DNA of 51,252 bases from a virus. The stretch is from positions 1 through 51,252 of IMG/VR virus record IMGVR_UViG_3300045996_000928; one strand, written 5' to 3'. The notes beneath the pieces are model-generated. The model saw nothing but the letters and a program-made list of their open reading frames with translations. It ran no database searches and had not been told where the DNA came from. This document shows positions 16,259 through 24,265 of the stretch, one piece after another. The position numbers and the translations under genes are program-made. How positions within the stretch are numbered: position 1 is the first letter of the stretch; every line of letters begins with the position of its first letter.

Positions 16259-16876
16259 TTAAGCTGCTTTAGGGGTGTTATGTATCTTAAACCTTTTTAA
16301 TATGGCGCAATAGGCCGTAACTGTTAGCTTATCCGGGTTAAGCGAATAACCCTGGAACTTACCTAATTCGGATAATTGCATTTCATAATCCATTTCAGTT
16401 GCCGCTTTGCCATCATCACCACGCAATTCAGCTAACTCTGCCTTTGATTGATTTAGTTGAACTAAAAGGGATTTGCTTTGCACGATGGTCAACTCTAATT
16501 CACGCATTAACTCCGGCCCATCTTCGTACTTAAATCTAAAACCCATAGCATGCAACTGCTCTGCAAAGCCCTGATGGTAATTTTGAGCCATTTGAGACAC
16601 TACAAATTCAATAAGGGTAATCTTATTAGATAATATTTCAATCTCTTTTAAAAGGGCTAAAACGGTGCTTATATTGGTATCGCCCGATATGGTTAAGTAT
16701 TCATCTAATACTTTTTGCCATGCCAAAGCAAGCTCCTCGGCTTTTGGTGAGCCTTTTTTAATTAACCCTGAATAATCTTGCTTTACAATAGCCTTAATAA
16801 AGGCAGTCATGTACACTTCAGAACATGAAGTATAACAGATGTTTTTTTGACTTTTCTTTTTGAATATTGCAAGCAT
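16259..16876 (-). CDS. Putative tail assembly chaperone
   Basis: A 205-residue helical, acidic protein just upstream of the tape measure, the classical position of tail assembly chaperones that coat the tape measure before tube growth. The sequence has no recognised motif. The N-terminus is basic and Cys-containing and may be preceded by an alternative start at the Met at residue 23. I saw no second overlapping frame that would make a lambda G/GT-type frameshift product. Confidence 0.5.
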   Translation of the reverse strand: MLAIFKKKSQKNICYTSCSEVYMTAFIKAIVKQDYSGLIKKGSPKAEELALAWQKVLDEYLTISGDTNISTVLALLKEIEILSNKITLIEFVVSQMAQNYHQGFAEQLHAMGFRFKYEDGPELMRELELTIVQSKSLLVQLNQSKAELAELRGDDGKAATEMDYEMQLSELGKFQGYSLNPDKLTVTAYCAILKRFKIHNTPKAA

Positions 16877-17021
16877 AGTTTTTTATTGTTTTGCTTGCAA
16901 TTGTTTGCCTTAGTTGGGACACCCTAAAAAGGATTTACCACGGCACAATGATTGGATGGCAATTGCACTCATCCGTTGGAACAAATTTAATGTAATTATT
17001 ATTTATAAAAAACAACTTTTT
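16877..17021. other. Gap in the tail operon, no clear gene
   Basis: 145 bp without a solid gene. On the minus strand a short frame from a TTG at 17013, ending near 16938, would encode about 25 residues with the stretch KFVPTDECNCHPIIVPW. Its Cys-x-Cys-His is suggestive, but the start is poor, so I do not call it. No terminator is seen. Confidence 0.4.
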
Positions 17022-17483
17022 TTATGAGAAAGTTAACCCGGTTTTTTCAGTGATGTAAGCTTGTATTTTTAGTGCTAAAGTTTCTTCTATATATTCCTCT
17101 TTGCTTTGCTCTGATAGCCTTAAAACGTTATCGCCGTACTTACTTAAGCTATTGTTATTGGCGTATGGCACATCACTTTCAATGGCGTATTCAGTATCAG
17201 ATATTATTGCTACCCCAATGCCTTTATAATACTCTCCAGTAAGTTTTAAATCAGGGGTTCCATAGCCGGCTAATGGATTTAAATTATACTTCTTAGAAGC
17301 GTATATGGGGCTTCCATATTCCGGCTTTATTTTTTCACCTGTTGACTGTTCACCTTTTTGTAATTGAGCCTCGACTTTTAATGCTATTTCAGTACCTGTT
17401 TGCCTGATCAATTCGGGCAACTCATCACGCAATCTAATGCGATCTACGGCTTGGTATAAATCATCAATTGTACTCACATCCAA
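17022..17483 (-). CDS. Putative minor tail / virion morphogenesis protein (153 aa)
   Basis: A 153-residue protein with the pattern 'LKLTGEYYKGI...YAIESDVPYANNNSLSKYG...LRLS', which recalls tail-completion or virion-morphogenesis proteins (HK97 gp10/Mu gpG type) in which 'L..TG.L..S...YA....G' is typical. It starts at a TTG (17483) or GTG (17477), since no ATG is available. A TAAATTTG box overlaps the start region, so it is possibly the head of the tail transcript. It is cut off from the head genes by the inverted cassette at 17546-19151. Confidence 0.55.
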   Translation of the reverse strand: MDVSTIDDLYQAVDRIRLRDELPELIRQTGTEIALKVEAQLQKGEQSTGEKIKPEYGSPIYASKKYNLNPLAGYGTPDLKLTGEYYKGIGVAIISDTEYAIESDVPYANNNSLSKYGDNVLRLSEQSKEEYIEETLALKIQAYITEKTGLTFS

Positions 17484-17512
17484 ATTTAATGATTAACTGA
17501 TAATATTTTATT

Positions 17513-17520
17513 TATATTTG
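17513..17520 (+). promoter_or_regulatory. -7 box of a Bacteroidota promoter for the RNA ligase cassette
   Basis: TATATTTG matches the TAnnTTTG -7 consensus of Bacteroidota vegetative promoters, 26 bp before the ligase ATG. No good -33 TTTG was found 19-20 bp upstream, so the site is weakly supported. Confidence 0.45.
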
Positions 17521-17545
17521 ATGTACCAATATTTAGTATAGAGAC

Positions 17546-18253
17546 ATGAAACCATTAGGTCAAAAATCATACGGCTCTATTCCTCATTTATCTAACAGCA
17601 AGTTGGGCCCGGGTGATTATCATTGCCATGAGGGTCAAGAACGAATTGCAACGGTTAAAGCAAGGGATAAGCATGACATAGTAATCGTACAAGAAAAACT
17701 TGACGGCGGCAATGTTGGTATATGTAAAGTTAATGGGAAGATACATGCAATTACAAGGGCTGGCTATTTAGCAACTACTTCGCAATATGAAACACATTTT
17801 GTATTTGACAAATGGGTTAAAGATAATTACAAGCGCTTTAATGCTCTTTTAAAAGAGGGGGAGCGGGCTTGCGGCGAGTGGCTTTATCATGCAGTAGGCA
17901 CCCGATATAAATTACCACACGAGCCTTTTGTCGCCTTTGATTTAATTTTAGGCAACAAACGTGAAAGTCTATTTACAGCATCGAAAAGGCTTTGCGAACA
18001 TGGTTTTACGATGCCTTATACAATTCATGTTGGGGATGCTATTTCAGTAGATAACGCTTTAGATATTTTAGGCATTTATGGAAAACACGGCGCACTTGAA
18101 CCTGTAGAGGGTTTAGTGTATAGAGTCGAGCGAAAAGGTCAAGTTGACTTTTTATGTAAGTACGTTCGAAACGATAAACAAAATGGCATCTATTTCCCTG
18201 AAATAAGTGGTGGCGAACTAATAATTAACGAACATTCATACAATAATGGATAA
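17546..18253 (+). CDS. RNA ligase / nucleotidyltransferase-domain ligase
   Basis: A 235-residue protein that contains little beyond the covalent nucleotidyltransferase domain. Motif I is EKLDGGNVGI with the AMP-accepting Lys51, motif III is ACGEWL with Glu111, motif IV is EGLVYR with Glu188, and motif V is the FLCKYVR strand with Lys205. The compact size and KLDGGN motif fit the T4 Rnl2-like RNA ligase group better than DNA ligases, which carry an OB domain. Such phage enzymes seal RNA breaks, for example tRNAs cut by host anticodon nucleases (known for T4, inferred here). It heads a plus-strand cassette placed among minus-strand late genes. Confidence 0.8.
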   Translation: MKPLGQKSYGSIPHLSNSKLGPGDYHCHEGQERIATVKARDKHDIVIVQEKLDGGNVGICKVNGKIHAITRAGYLATTSQYETHFVFDKWVKDNYKRFNALLKEGERACGEWLYHAVGTRYKLPHEPFVAFDLILGNKRESLFTASKRLCEHGFTMPYTIHVGDAISVDNALDILGIYGKHGALEPVEGLVYRVERKGQVDFLCKYVRNDKQNGIYFPEISGGELIINEHSYNNG

Positions 18254-18509
18254 AACGCCTTACTTAAAAGGATATTCCAAAATGTTTAAAAAGAGTGTAG
18301 ACTTAACATATAAATATGATGAGTTTGAAAAGTCTTTTGCTGAATTTATGGTAGGGTTTATTCAATGCTATCCGCACCTAATTGAAAAAGAAGATATGCC
18401 ACACATGCCAGGTCATGAGTTATGGATATTCAAGTTTTGGGTAGAGGGTGATCCGGTTAAAGAAAAATTAAGGCTTCAGGAATTTAAAATAGAAATGATA
18501 AAAAAGTAA
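18246..18509 (+). CDS. Hypothetical protein in the RNA ligase cassette (87 aa)
   Basis: The ATG lies inside the last codons of the ligase gene (8-bp overlap), so the two are translationally coupled. The product is soluble, aromatic and acidic with paired His residues (MPHMPGHELWIFKFWVEGDP). No domain recognised. Coupling suggests that it assists the ligase, or simply joins its operon. Confidence 0.65.
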   Translation: MDKTPYLKGYSKMFKKSVDLTYKYDEFEKSFAEFMVGFIQCYPHLIEKEDMPHMPGHELWIFKFWVEGDPVKEKLRLQEFKIEMIKK

Positions 18510-18512
18510 ATT

Positions 18513-18677
18513 ATGAAAAACTCATCTGTAATCGCACTATCTATACAGTTCTTATTAACCGCCATTACAATAGTGTTAGAATTTGAAGATGTTATTACCT
18601 ATGTGTCATGTTGGATATTACTTTTCGCCATTGCGGTGTCTTTTATCTTATTTCAGGCTAAATACAATCACCATTAA
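18513..18677 (+). CDS. Small two-helix membrane protein (54 aa)
   Basis: ATG at 18513, 3 bp behind the previous stop, TAA at 18675-18677. The product has two hydrophobic helices (VIALSIQFLLTAITIVL and VSCWILLFAIAVSFILF) with a short acidic turn EFEDVI between them and a His-containing tail. Topology fits a small inner-membrane protein such as a superinfection-exclusion or holin-like factor. The role is not shown by the sequence. Confidence 0.6.
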   Translation: MKNSSVIALSIQFLLTAITIVLEFEDVITYVSCWILLFAIAVSFILFQAKYNHH

Positions 18678-18686
18678 AAAGAAGTT

Positions 18687-18956
18687 ATGGATTATTCACC
18701 AAAAAAAATAAACGCAACAATCAAATTGGTCAATGGCGAGGTCGTGCAAGGCACATTAGAATATCTACCAAACAAGCATTACCGTTTTAAAGCTATTGAC
18801 GATCCATATATAGGTTTCGAGTTTCATAGGACGGCGGTACTCGGGCCTATCACTCAACCAATAGTTGATAGTAACGTTGTTGGATTTCAAGTTTTTGATA
18901 GCTATATAAATCAACTTGAAGAACAAATAGCCATTAATGACCTACCGTCAGCATAG
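18687..18956 (+). CDS. Hypothetical protein, beta-rich N-terminus (89 aa)
   Basis: A small protein starting with INATIKLVNGEVVQGTLEYL, a pattern of paired strands like Sm-like or SH3-type barrels. It lies in the plus-strand cassette 9 bp behind the two-helix membrane protein. An RNA-binding barrel next to an RNA ligase would be attractive, but this is only inference. Confidence 0.55.
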   Translation: MDYSPKKINATIKLVNGEVVQGTLEYLPNKHYRFKAIDDPYIGFEFHRTAVLGPITQPIVDSNVVGFQVFDSYINQLEEQIAINDLPSA

Positions 18957-18962
18957 TTGATT

Positions 18963-19151
18963 ATGGTCTACACTAAATCAGAAATAGAAACATTGATTGA
19001 TGATTGCTGGGATATGGCATCACTAAAACGAATAGGCGATTACGTAACTGAAAACAAATACAAGTATTGTCTAAATGATTTACTTTCCATTAAAGCATAT
19101 TGGGAAGCACGTATAGCGGTGTTAATATTGTTTTCTCAAATGCCTAAATAA
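18963..19151 (+). CDS. Hypothetical protein (62 aa)
   Basis: Last gene of the inverted cassette. A TTG at 18957 is an upstream alternative. The ATG at 18963 gives MVYTKSEIETLIDDCWDMAS and a short helical protein with a Trp/Leu-rich C-terminus. No motif recognised. It ends immediately before the terminator hairpin at 19156. Confidence 0.5.
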   Translation: MVYTKSEIETLIDDCWDMASLKRIGDYVTENKYKYCLNDLLSIKAYWEARIAVLILFSQMPK

Positions 19152-19176
19152 AAAAGCCCCTGCGTTATACAGGGGC
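19150..19176 (-). terminator. Strong intrinsic terminator of the head operon
   Basis: Seven-bp stem GCCCCTG/CAGGGGC (19156-19162, 19170-19176) with a 7-nt loop. Read on the minus strand it is followed by six T, so it ends leftward transcripts that come from the head genes. On the plus strand the hairpin lacks a T tract. It separates head and tail expression. Confidence 0.8.
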
Positions 19177-19194
19177 CTCAAAACAAACCAAAAA

Positions 19195-19377
19195 CTAATC
19201 TAATCCCTTTTCAGGTTCTTGCGCCTCGGTCTTTGTCGGGGCTTTCTCTTTTGGCGGGTTAATGCGGTCATATTCCGCACTCCAGTCAATATCTCCGGGA
19301 TGGTTTTTATAGGTTTCTATAAATTCCTTTTTGGTTACTGACTTTGCCCATTTTTCGTTATACTTAATCGTATTCAT
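19195..19377 (-). CDS. Hypothetical small virion-region protein (60 aa)
   Basis: A short, charged protein with a Lys/Glu/Pro-rich tail (NPPKEKAPTKTEAQEPEKG) and no known motif. Its start overlaps the stop of the tail tube candidate by one base. Could be a small assembly factor. Confidence 0.5.
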   Translation of the reverse strand: MNTIKYNEKWAKSVTKKEFIETYKNHPGDIDWSAEYDRINPPKEKAPTKTEAQEPEKGLD

Positions 19378-20330
19378 TAGCTTGCTGTTTGAGCGGTGTT
19401 ACTTTCGTAATGTAAACCTGCGGCATCTAAAACAGAAGCAGCGGCTAATGAAAGTATTACCGGGTTACCTGCATTATAAGCCGGATCTGCTGTTGGCACC
19501 GTGATAGTGTACGTTTTGTTAGTTGTAGAGTACGATACGCTGGTAATGGTAGCGTAAGTGTTGCCTGTTACAGCATCGGTTACGGTCCACAAATCAACAT
19601 CTGCCAAAGTTGCACCTAAAGTAGTACCCAAATCATCGCCTACGCAACCAATAGTACCTTTTACTACAGATACGTTTGTGCTGCGGGTTGCACCATAAAG
19701 GTAGATAGGCTGTAAGCCAACAACCATAGCAACATCAACCGGGGTTAATTGCACACCTCCAAAACTATCAAACACATTACCTGGGAATGAAAAGTTTTGC
19801 ATATAGATAGTGTTTTTAGAGCCGTCATTGATTTTTAACGGTGCTTGGTACACTTGGTACTGTGGAATACCTCCAAAGGTTACTGTGCCGTCTGATGCAA
19901 CGTTACGCTGGCCTATTACCAAACCATCAGCATCAACAAAGAATACATCAACATTCATATCATTGAATGCACGTAATGCTTTAGATAAGCAGAAGCCACC
20001 TTTTAAAATACGGAAACCCCATTTGAATGAACCGTCACGTACATTCAATTCAGCACCATAGCCTAATTTTTCAGTTACCGGGCCTTCAGATCCGTCATTG
20101 ATTTCAGCTAAGTTATGGATAGGATATAAACGTGAAGCTTTTACTGCGCTTGTAGCCGCTATAAGGGCGGTTAAAAAGGCGGCAGGGGTAAGGGTTTCAG
20201 TTTGCGAAAATGAAGTACCAGCAGGTACTATAAATGCGTCAGTGATGTTTTTAAAATCAACAACGCAAGTGCCGAAGCCGGTATTTGAACCGAGTAAAGC
20301 ACATGGAAAGTTATTTAATGCGTTTGCCAT
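19377..20330 (-). CDS. Putative major tail (tube) protein
   Basis: A 317-residue protein, rich in Gly, Ala and Thr, with a low charge typical of abundant virion proteins. The C-terminal 100 residues (TVTDAVTGNTYATITSVSYS onward) look like an immunoglobulin-like decoration domain. It is placed after the tail-terminator-like gene and before the tail block, where the tube gene is expected. No sheath gene follows, which supports a non-contractile tail. The call is by position and composition. Confidence 0.5.
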   Translation of the reverse strand: MANALNNFPCALLGSNTGFGTCVVDFKNITDAFIVPAGTSFSQTETLTPAAFLTALIAATSAVKASRLYPIHNLAEINDGSEGPVTEKLGYGAELNVRDGSFKWGFRILKGGFCLSKALRAFNDMNVDVFFVDADGLVIGQRNVASDGTVTFGGIPQYQVYQAPLKINDGSKNTIYMQNFSFPGNVFDSFGGVQLTPVDVAMVVGLQPIYLYGATRSTNVSVVKGTIGCVGDDLGTTLGATLADVDLWTVTDAVTGNTYATITSVSYSTTNKTYTITVPTADPAYNAGNPVILSLAAASVLDAAGLHYESNTAQTAS

Positions 20331-20339
20331 AATTTCTTT

Positions 20340-20876
20340 TTAGTTACAGTCGTAAATATTATAAGTGATATTAAAATTTAACCGGAAACAATGCCAGGGC
20401 TGCATATCCCGATATTTAATGCTTTTTGTGCCGTACTCTTTGAAAACCTGATCTATTCCTGTTACTATTCCTGTCAAGAAAAAACCATACACACCATTTG
20501 AAACCATGCGCTCTATATCAACCCTTGCCTCTTCGTCATTGCGTGTCGTACCGGGCTTTATTTTTGCTAAATTCACCATCATAATCAGCGAAACAACCGC
20601 TATTGTATCAACTCCGTTTACTTTAGTGCTTTCATAAGTAAAAAAGGCACTACCTGATTTTGCATCATCAAAGTAGCTGTCTTTATATTCCTTATTTCCA
20701 ACGTAAACTTCGGGGATATAACTGCCATCCAAAAGCTGATTGCGATAAGCCCGGCCATACATGTTGAAAGTGCTATCTGTTACACTCCAAATTGTTTTAA
20801 TCTGATCATAAAGCAACGATTGCAGCTTTTGAATAGGAATATCAATTCCTGTTACCGATGGCTTTACGTAGTTCAT
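20340..20876 (-). CDS. Putative head-tail joining / tail terminator protein (178 aa)
   Basis: A 178-residue protein with alternating helix and strand, including GSAFFTYESTKVNGVDTIAVVSLIMMVN and a C-terminal FRLNFNITYNIYD strand. Size and gene order (capsid, neck protein, this gene, tube) fit the tail terminator family that caps the tube. It overlaps the neighbouring gene by 4 bases (ATGA-type). Family not recognised from sequence alone. Confidence 0.5.
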   Translation of the reverse strand: MNYVKPSVTGIDIPIQKLQSLLYDQIKTIWSVTDSTFNMYGRAYRNQLLDGSYIPEVYVGNKEYKDSYFDDAKSGSAFFTYESTKVNGVDTIAVVSLIMMVNLAKIKPGTTRNDEEARVDIERMVSNGVYGFFLTGIVTGIDQVFKEYGTKSIKYRDMQPWHCFRLNFNITYNIYDCN

Positions 20877-22036
20877 GTTACAATTACTCCCGGATTGTTA
20901 AATACACGTTTGTTTTGATCAAGCCAGTTCTTTTCGTAACTATCCATACCCTCACCATGAGTATTTTGATTTACAGATACTGGCACCGCTGTCGGATAAA
21001 ATGTTTCACGTAGCCTTTTAAACTCTGCCATGATCCTGCTTTTTAAACCCGGCGTTACCGGAACGTCTTTAGTTGCAAAAGCTTGGTTAAGCTCCATAAA
21101 TGCCTGTTGGCTTCTTTGCTCGGTTAAACGTTCTGTTGAGTTGCTACGGGTTGAATTGTTTACCAACTCCATTGCGAAAGCTGCCATTTGTAAGCCCTGT
21201 ATCTCATCAAACAAGTTTGCCATCCTAATAATCTTTTGGGTATGGTCTTTAAAGCTGATGATTTCTAAGTTTACACCTGCTGGTAAAGCAGGATATTGCT
21301 TATTGTTATGGTTAAAATAAGTGCCATCATCAGTTCTATATGCCTGAAAATTATAAGCCTCAAAGCATTTAGTAGCTGCAACGGTTTGCACTTGTTCACG
21401 TATGGCTTTTGCAGTACCTAATTCCCGCTGATCATAACAGAAATAATAGCGTTGACCAGTCTTAAAATTTAATACAATCTCATCTTCACCGGTAAACTCA
21501 ACAACTGTGTGTTCAAAGGCAACTACAGATACTTCAATAGTTTTAAGCGGTTCACGTATACCATCCTGAAACAGATACATATTAAACGTTACATCCTCGT
21601 TAAAATAGAAAGTGCCAAAGTTTATTTTACTGCTTATAGATTGATCATTAGCTACGTTTATAACCCATCCTACCCATTGGTCTACGTTCGGCAAAACAAG
21701 GTCGTTCATTCCGAACCGGGTGTACATTAGATGCTGCTCTATTAACTCCACCTTTCTAAAGGTTTCTGTTAATGCTCGCATGATCATACCATTTTGTTTT
21801 TTAGTCAAATAGGTATTAAAATTAGCATCGCTTATTTCCGGGTCTTCCTGATTGGCTTTGATGTTATTTATAGTGCAAAGAGCGTGGAAATCATCTCCAA
21901 AGTAACGGCCTGATAAAGACGTAGTATTAGCCGAAGTAAGAACAGGGCTTCCCGCCAAAGTGGGTTGCATCCATCCTAAACGTTGTTGCAACGCTGGTAG
22001 CACTAAGTCAATATCAAAGCCGTTTGTGTACTTCAT
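20873..22036 (-). CDS. Putative neck / structural protein (387 aa)
   Basis: A 387-residue protein with an N-terminal helical part, a central beta-rich region (about 125-210, with FYFNEDVTFNMYLFQDG and EIVLNFKTGQRYYFCYDQ) and a helical C-terminus ending in a flexible segment. It is encoded 2 bp before a secreted-type small protein (22039) and overlaps the next gene. Probably a connector or minor capsid component. I recognise no family. Confidence 0.5.
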   Translation of the reverse strand: MKYTNGFDIDLVLPALQQRLGWMQPTLAGSPVLTSANTTSLSGRYFGDDFHALCTINNIKANQEDPEISDANFNTYLTKKQNGMIMRALTETFRKVELIEQHLMYTRFGMNDLVLPNVDQWVGWVINVANDQSISSKINFGTFYFNEDVTFNMYLFQDGIREPLKTIEVSVVAFEHTVVEFTGEDEIVLNFKTGQRYYFCYDQRELGTAKAIREQVQTVAATKCFEAYNFQAYRTDDGTYFNHNNKQYPALPAGVNLEIISFKDHTQKIIRMANLFDEIQGLQMAAFAMELVNNSTRSNSTERLTEQRSQQAFMELNQAFATKDVPVTPGLKSRIMAEFKRLRETFYPTAVPVSVNQNTHGEGMDSYEKNWLDQNKRVFNNPGVIVT

Positions 22037-22038
22037 GG

Positions 22039-22452
22039 TTAATTACTTTGGAATGTTGGAGTTCGATACCATACGGCAACTTTCACGGATTCAGTACCGC
22101 TTCCCGTACATAGCACTTTTATTTTATTTGCTACCGGGGATGTGACGTAAAACACCTGTGATTGCGTTGCAGTATTTGTAATGGTGTAGGCCGAGCCTAA
22201 ATTAACGTAGTTAACACCATCCAATGAACTTTGTAATTGAACAGTGCCGGCACCAGTGCCTGATAATTTAGTCAAAACTACCTGGATAGCAACTCCATTG
22301 TAACCGCCTGTAACATTGATGTATTTTGTTACTGTACCTGCATCTGTTAGGGTATCACCTACCGCCAACGGCAATTTTACAGCCGTTCCTTTTTGTGCGA
22401 ATGCGCTTAATCCAATTAAGCTACAAACTAATATTAATAGATACTTTTTCAT
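22039..22452 (-). CDS. Secreted or decoration-type beta protein with signal peptide (137 aa)
   Basis: A 137-residue protein with a clean Sec signal peptide MKKYLLILVCSLIGLSAFAQ (cut after Ala19 or Gln20). It is followed by a single beta-sandwich domain with AGTVQLQSSLDGVNYVNLGS, a pattern seen in virion decoration and fibre domains. The gene sits 2 bp behind the capsid gene, where decoration proteins are often encoded. Export would remove it from virion assembly, so either the signal is not used or the product works at the cell surface. Confidence 0.65.
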   Translation of the reverse strand: MKKYLLILVCSLIGLSAFAQKGTAVKLPLAVGDTLTDAGTVTKYINVTGGYNGVAIQVVLTKLSGTGAGTVQLQSSLDGVNYVNLGSAYTITNTATQSQVFYVTSPVANKIKVLCTGSGTESVKVAVWYRTPTFQSN

Positions 22453-22454
22453 AG

Positions 22455-23507
22455 TTATGAGCCTTGAGCGATTTCAAATACTGCGCTATCACCTGCCAAA
22501 GTAAGCGGTGGTGTTACGTAGCCAATTGTTAAGGTTAACTCAACTTGTAACAAGATGTCTTGAGTTGAACCACCGGTTGTGTTTGCTGATGTGTCTGCAC
22601 GTTGTGAGTACATAGAGATATCGGCAACTGCGCCTGTACCCAAAGGATCGCTTACAGTACCTAACATACCTATTGCATCGTTACCTGTGTTACCATACCC
22701 TTGACGGTTGGCTTGCTCATTCCAGTTTAAACCTGCAAAAGTGCCTTTAGGCATAAACAGGGTTGCGCCTTGAGGGAAAGCAGCGTCAATAACTTTTTGA
22801 GTAGTGTAAACAGCAGCATCACCAAATTGAAATGCGAAGTTGTTAGCGTTGCTTGAGCCTTGATTTTTTTCATACTCAAAACCACGTGCTATTTGCAAAT
22901 CAGCAACCACATCATAAGGGCCAGTATAAAACTGTGCTGCCATGAATGATTTAGCATATTGCATGAATAGCTTTTGGTTAACAGCGTCAATAGGCAAAGC
23001 ATAGTTGGTATCATCCCATGATCCAGCGTTTGCGCTTGCAGCACGTGCGTCAATAACAGCGGCAGACAATTGCGAACGGTTAGCATACAAATAGGCTAAA
23101 GCTGCGTTATCCTGACGGGTACGCAAGTTTCTCCAATGTTGCTCGTACATATCATTAAACAATTCCTGACGGCTAAACACGTTGTTAGCTCCAATTTTCA
23201 AAGGCACACTAAATGTTTCAACTGTTTGTACGTAGGTTACATTGATCAATGAACTGTCGCTAATGCTACCTGTGTGGGCTGCGGCTTTAGCGGTTGCACT
23301 ACCTGGCGCAATATTGTTTTTGAAATACACATCAACCGGGCGAAGTGGCGATGTACGCAACTCTTGAGCATCCGGGATGGAAATACTTTGATTTTGCAGG
23401 GCTAAACCCATTACGGTTGCTCTCTGCGCTCTTAGTTCCGGGGCCTGAAACTTTTCCTTAAGTTTAGATTGGCCCTTAGCTAAAATACTTGCAGCATAAT
23501 TTGCCAT
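22455..23507 (-). CDS. Major capsid protein
   Basis: A 350-residue protein downstream of the scaffold gene. It has an N-terminal arm (about 1-60), an FKNNIAPGSATAKAA segment, strands TETFSVPLKIGANNVFSRQE, a helical spine and a C-terminal beta region ending in TLTIGYVTPPLTLAG, consistent with an HK97-fold capsid protein. Codon use is regular and the composition is low in charge, as for a highly expressed gene. It has its own promoter and hairpin leader (see 23508-23713). No HK97-type prohead protease gene is adjacent. Confidence 0.75.
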   Translation of the reverse strand: MANYAASILAKGQSKLKEKFQAPELRAQRATVMGLALQNQSISIPDAQELRTSPLRPVDVYFKNNIAPGSATAKAAAHTGSISDSSLINVTYVQTVETFSVPLKIGANNVFSRQELFNDMYEQHWRNLRTRQDNAALAYLYANRSQLSAAVIDARAASANAGSWDDTNYALPIDAVNQKLFMQYAKSFMAAQFYTGPYDVVADLQIARGFEYEKNQGSSNANNFAFQFGDAAVYTTQKVIDAAFPQGATLFMPKGTFAGLNWNEQANRQGYGNTGNDAIGMLGTVSDPLGTGAVADISMYSQRADTSANTTGGSTQDILLQVELTLTIGYVTPPLTLAGDSAVFEIAQGS

Positions 23508-23662
23508 AGTTTTTTAATTAATTACGTGAAAATTAAAATGATTTAATGAAGCACCGCTTCGGTGGTTTGGAGTACCACTCCGTGAAGTTTTGTCGGTAGC
23601 TAAATTGTATCGCTATGACGTAAGCAAATATAGTGTAAATAGTAATTGAAAAAAAACAAAAA
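23508..23662 (-). promoter_or_regulatory. Capsid gene promoter and structured 5' leader
   Basis: On the minus strand a TATATTTG -7 box lies at 23632-23625, about 118 bp before the capsid ATG. The leader then carries two small hairpins, GGAGT-GGT-ACTCC and CACCG-AAG-CGGTG. With the terminator just upstream this gives the capsid gene an independent transcript. The hairpins may stabilise the mRNA, which is inference. Confidence 0.6.
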
Positions 23663-23690
23663 AAATCCGAACAAATTAATGAACGGATTT
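23658..23690 (-). terminator. Intrinsic terminator before the capsid gene
   Basis: Stem AAATCCG/CGGATTT (23663-23669, 23684-23690) with a 14-nt loop. On the minus strand it is followed by five further T, a G and a second T run. It ends or attenuates the packaging-scaffold transcript before the capsid promoter. Confidence 0.75.
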
Positions 23691-23713
23691 CTTAAAATAG
23701 TTCGGGGTTACTA

Positions 23714-23995
23714 TTATGCTTCGTGAGTTGCTTTTTTACCGGCTTTGGCTGGCTTAACAGTAGGCTTAACACCATCCTTTTTAACTTCATCAACCGGCAC
23801 TTCCAACGGTGCTTCACCATAAGGTTTTTCGTCGGTTTCCTCATACTTGGTGCCGGTGCTTGGAAAGTGGCTGTTTAACTCTTCGGCTTGATCATCTGAA
23901 AGCGAAGTTACACCTAATGATACAATAGGTTCATTCCATCCGTTTTCATTGCCGGTGTGCTGTAATTTCTTGTAGTTCTTTTTTAAGTTTTCCAT
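23714..23995 (-). CDS. Hypothetical protein with Lys/Pro-rich tail (93 aa)
   Basis: The N-terminal part (about 1-45) has a compact fold with SLGVTSLSDDQAEELNSHFP. The C-terminus is a disordered Lys/Pro/Glu-rich tail. Located between scaffold and capsid genes, so perhaps a minor head protein. Similar small proteins with a 'LSDDQAE' helix occur among Bacteroidota phage head genes in my memory, without known function. Confidence 0.5.
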   Translation of the reverse strand: MENLKKNYKKLQHTGNENGWNEPIVSLGVTSLSDDQAEELNSHFPSTGTKYEETDEKPYGEAPLEVPVDEVKKDGVKPTVKPAKAGKKATHEA

Positions 23996-24040
23996 GATTA
24001 TTTTTTAGTGATTATAATACAATATCTGTGCTACTTTTTA

Positions 24041-24265
24041 TTAAATAGATTGGTTTTTGTCTGATATATCTAATTGCTTCATTAGATCTTTTTTAGAAGA
24101 TAATTCTATATCATAATGACAACTTTGAGAAGCACCTAAGTTTAGGTTGTAAATTATACCGCCATCACCTTTAAACGCCACTTCGGTTACAATCCTTTCA
24201 AATTGATCCGGGTCTGTTTTGAGGTAGACAATGTCGCCTAATCCATAAGTGCTTTTAAACTGCAT
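24041..24265 (-). CDS. Hypothetical protein with SH3-like barrel pattern (74 aa)
   Basis: Starts MQFKSTYGLGDIVYLKTDPD, followed by RIVTEVAFKG and IIYNLNLGASQ: a small beta barrel of the type found in many short phage proteins of this phylum. Start overlaps the stop of the scaffold gene by one base. No membrane segment. Function unknown. Confidence 0.55.
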   Translation of the reverse strand: MQFKSTYGLGDIVYLKTDPDQFERIVTEVAFKGDGGIIYNLNLGASQSCHYDIELSSKKDLMKQLDISDKNQSI

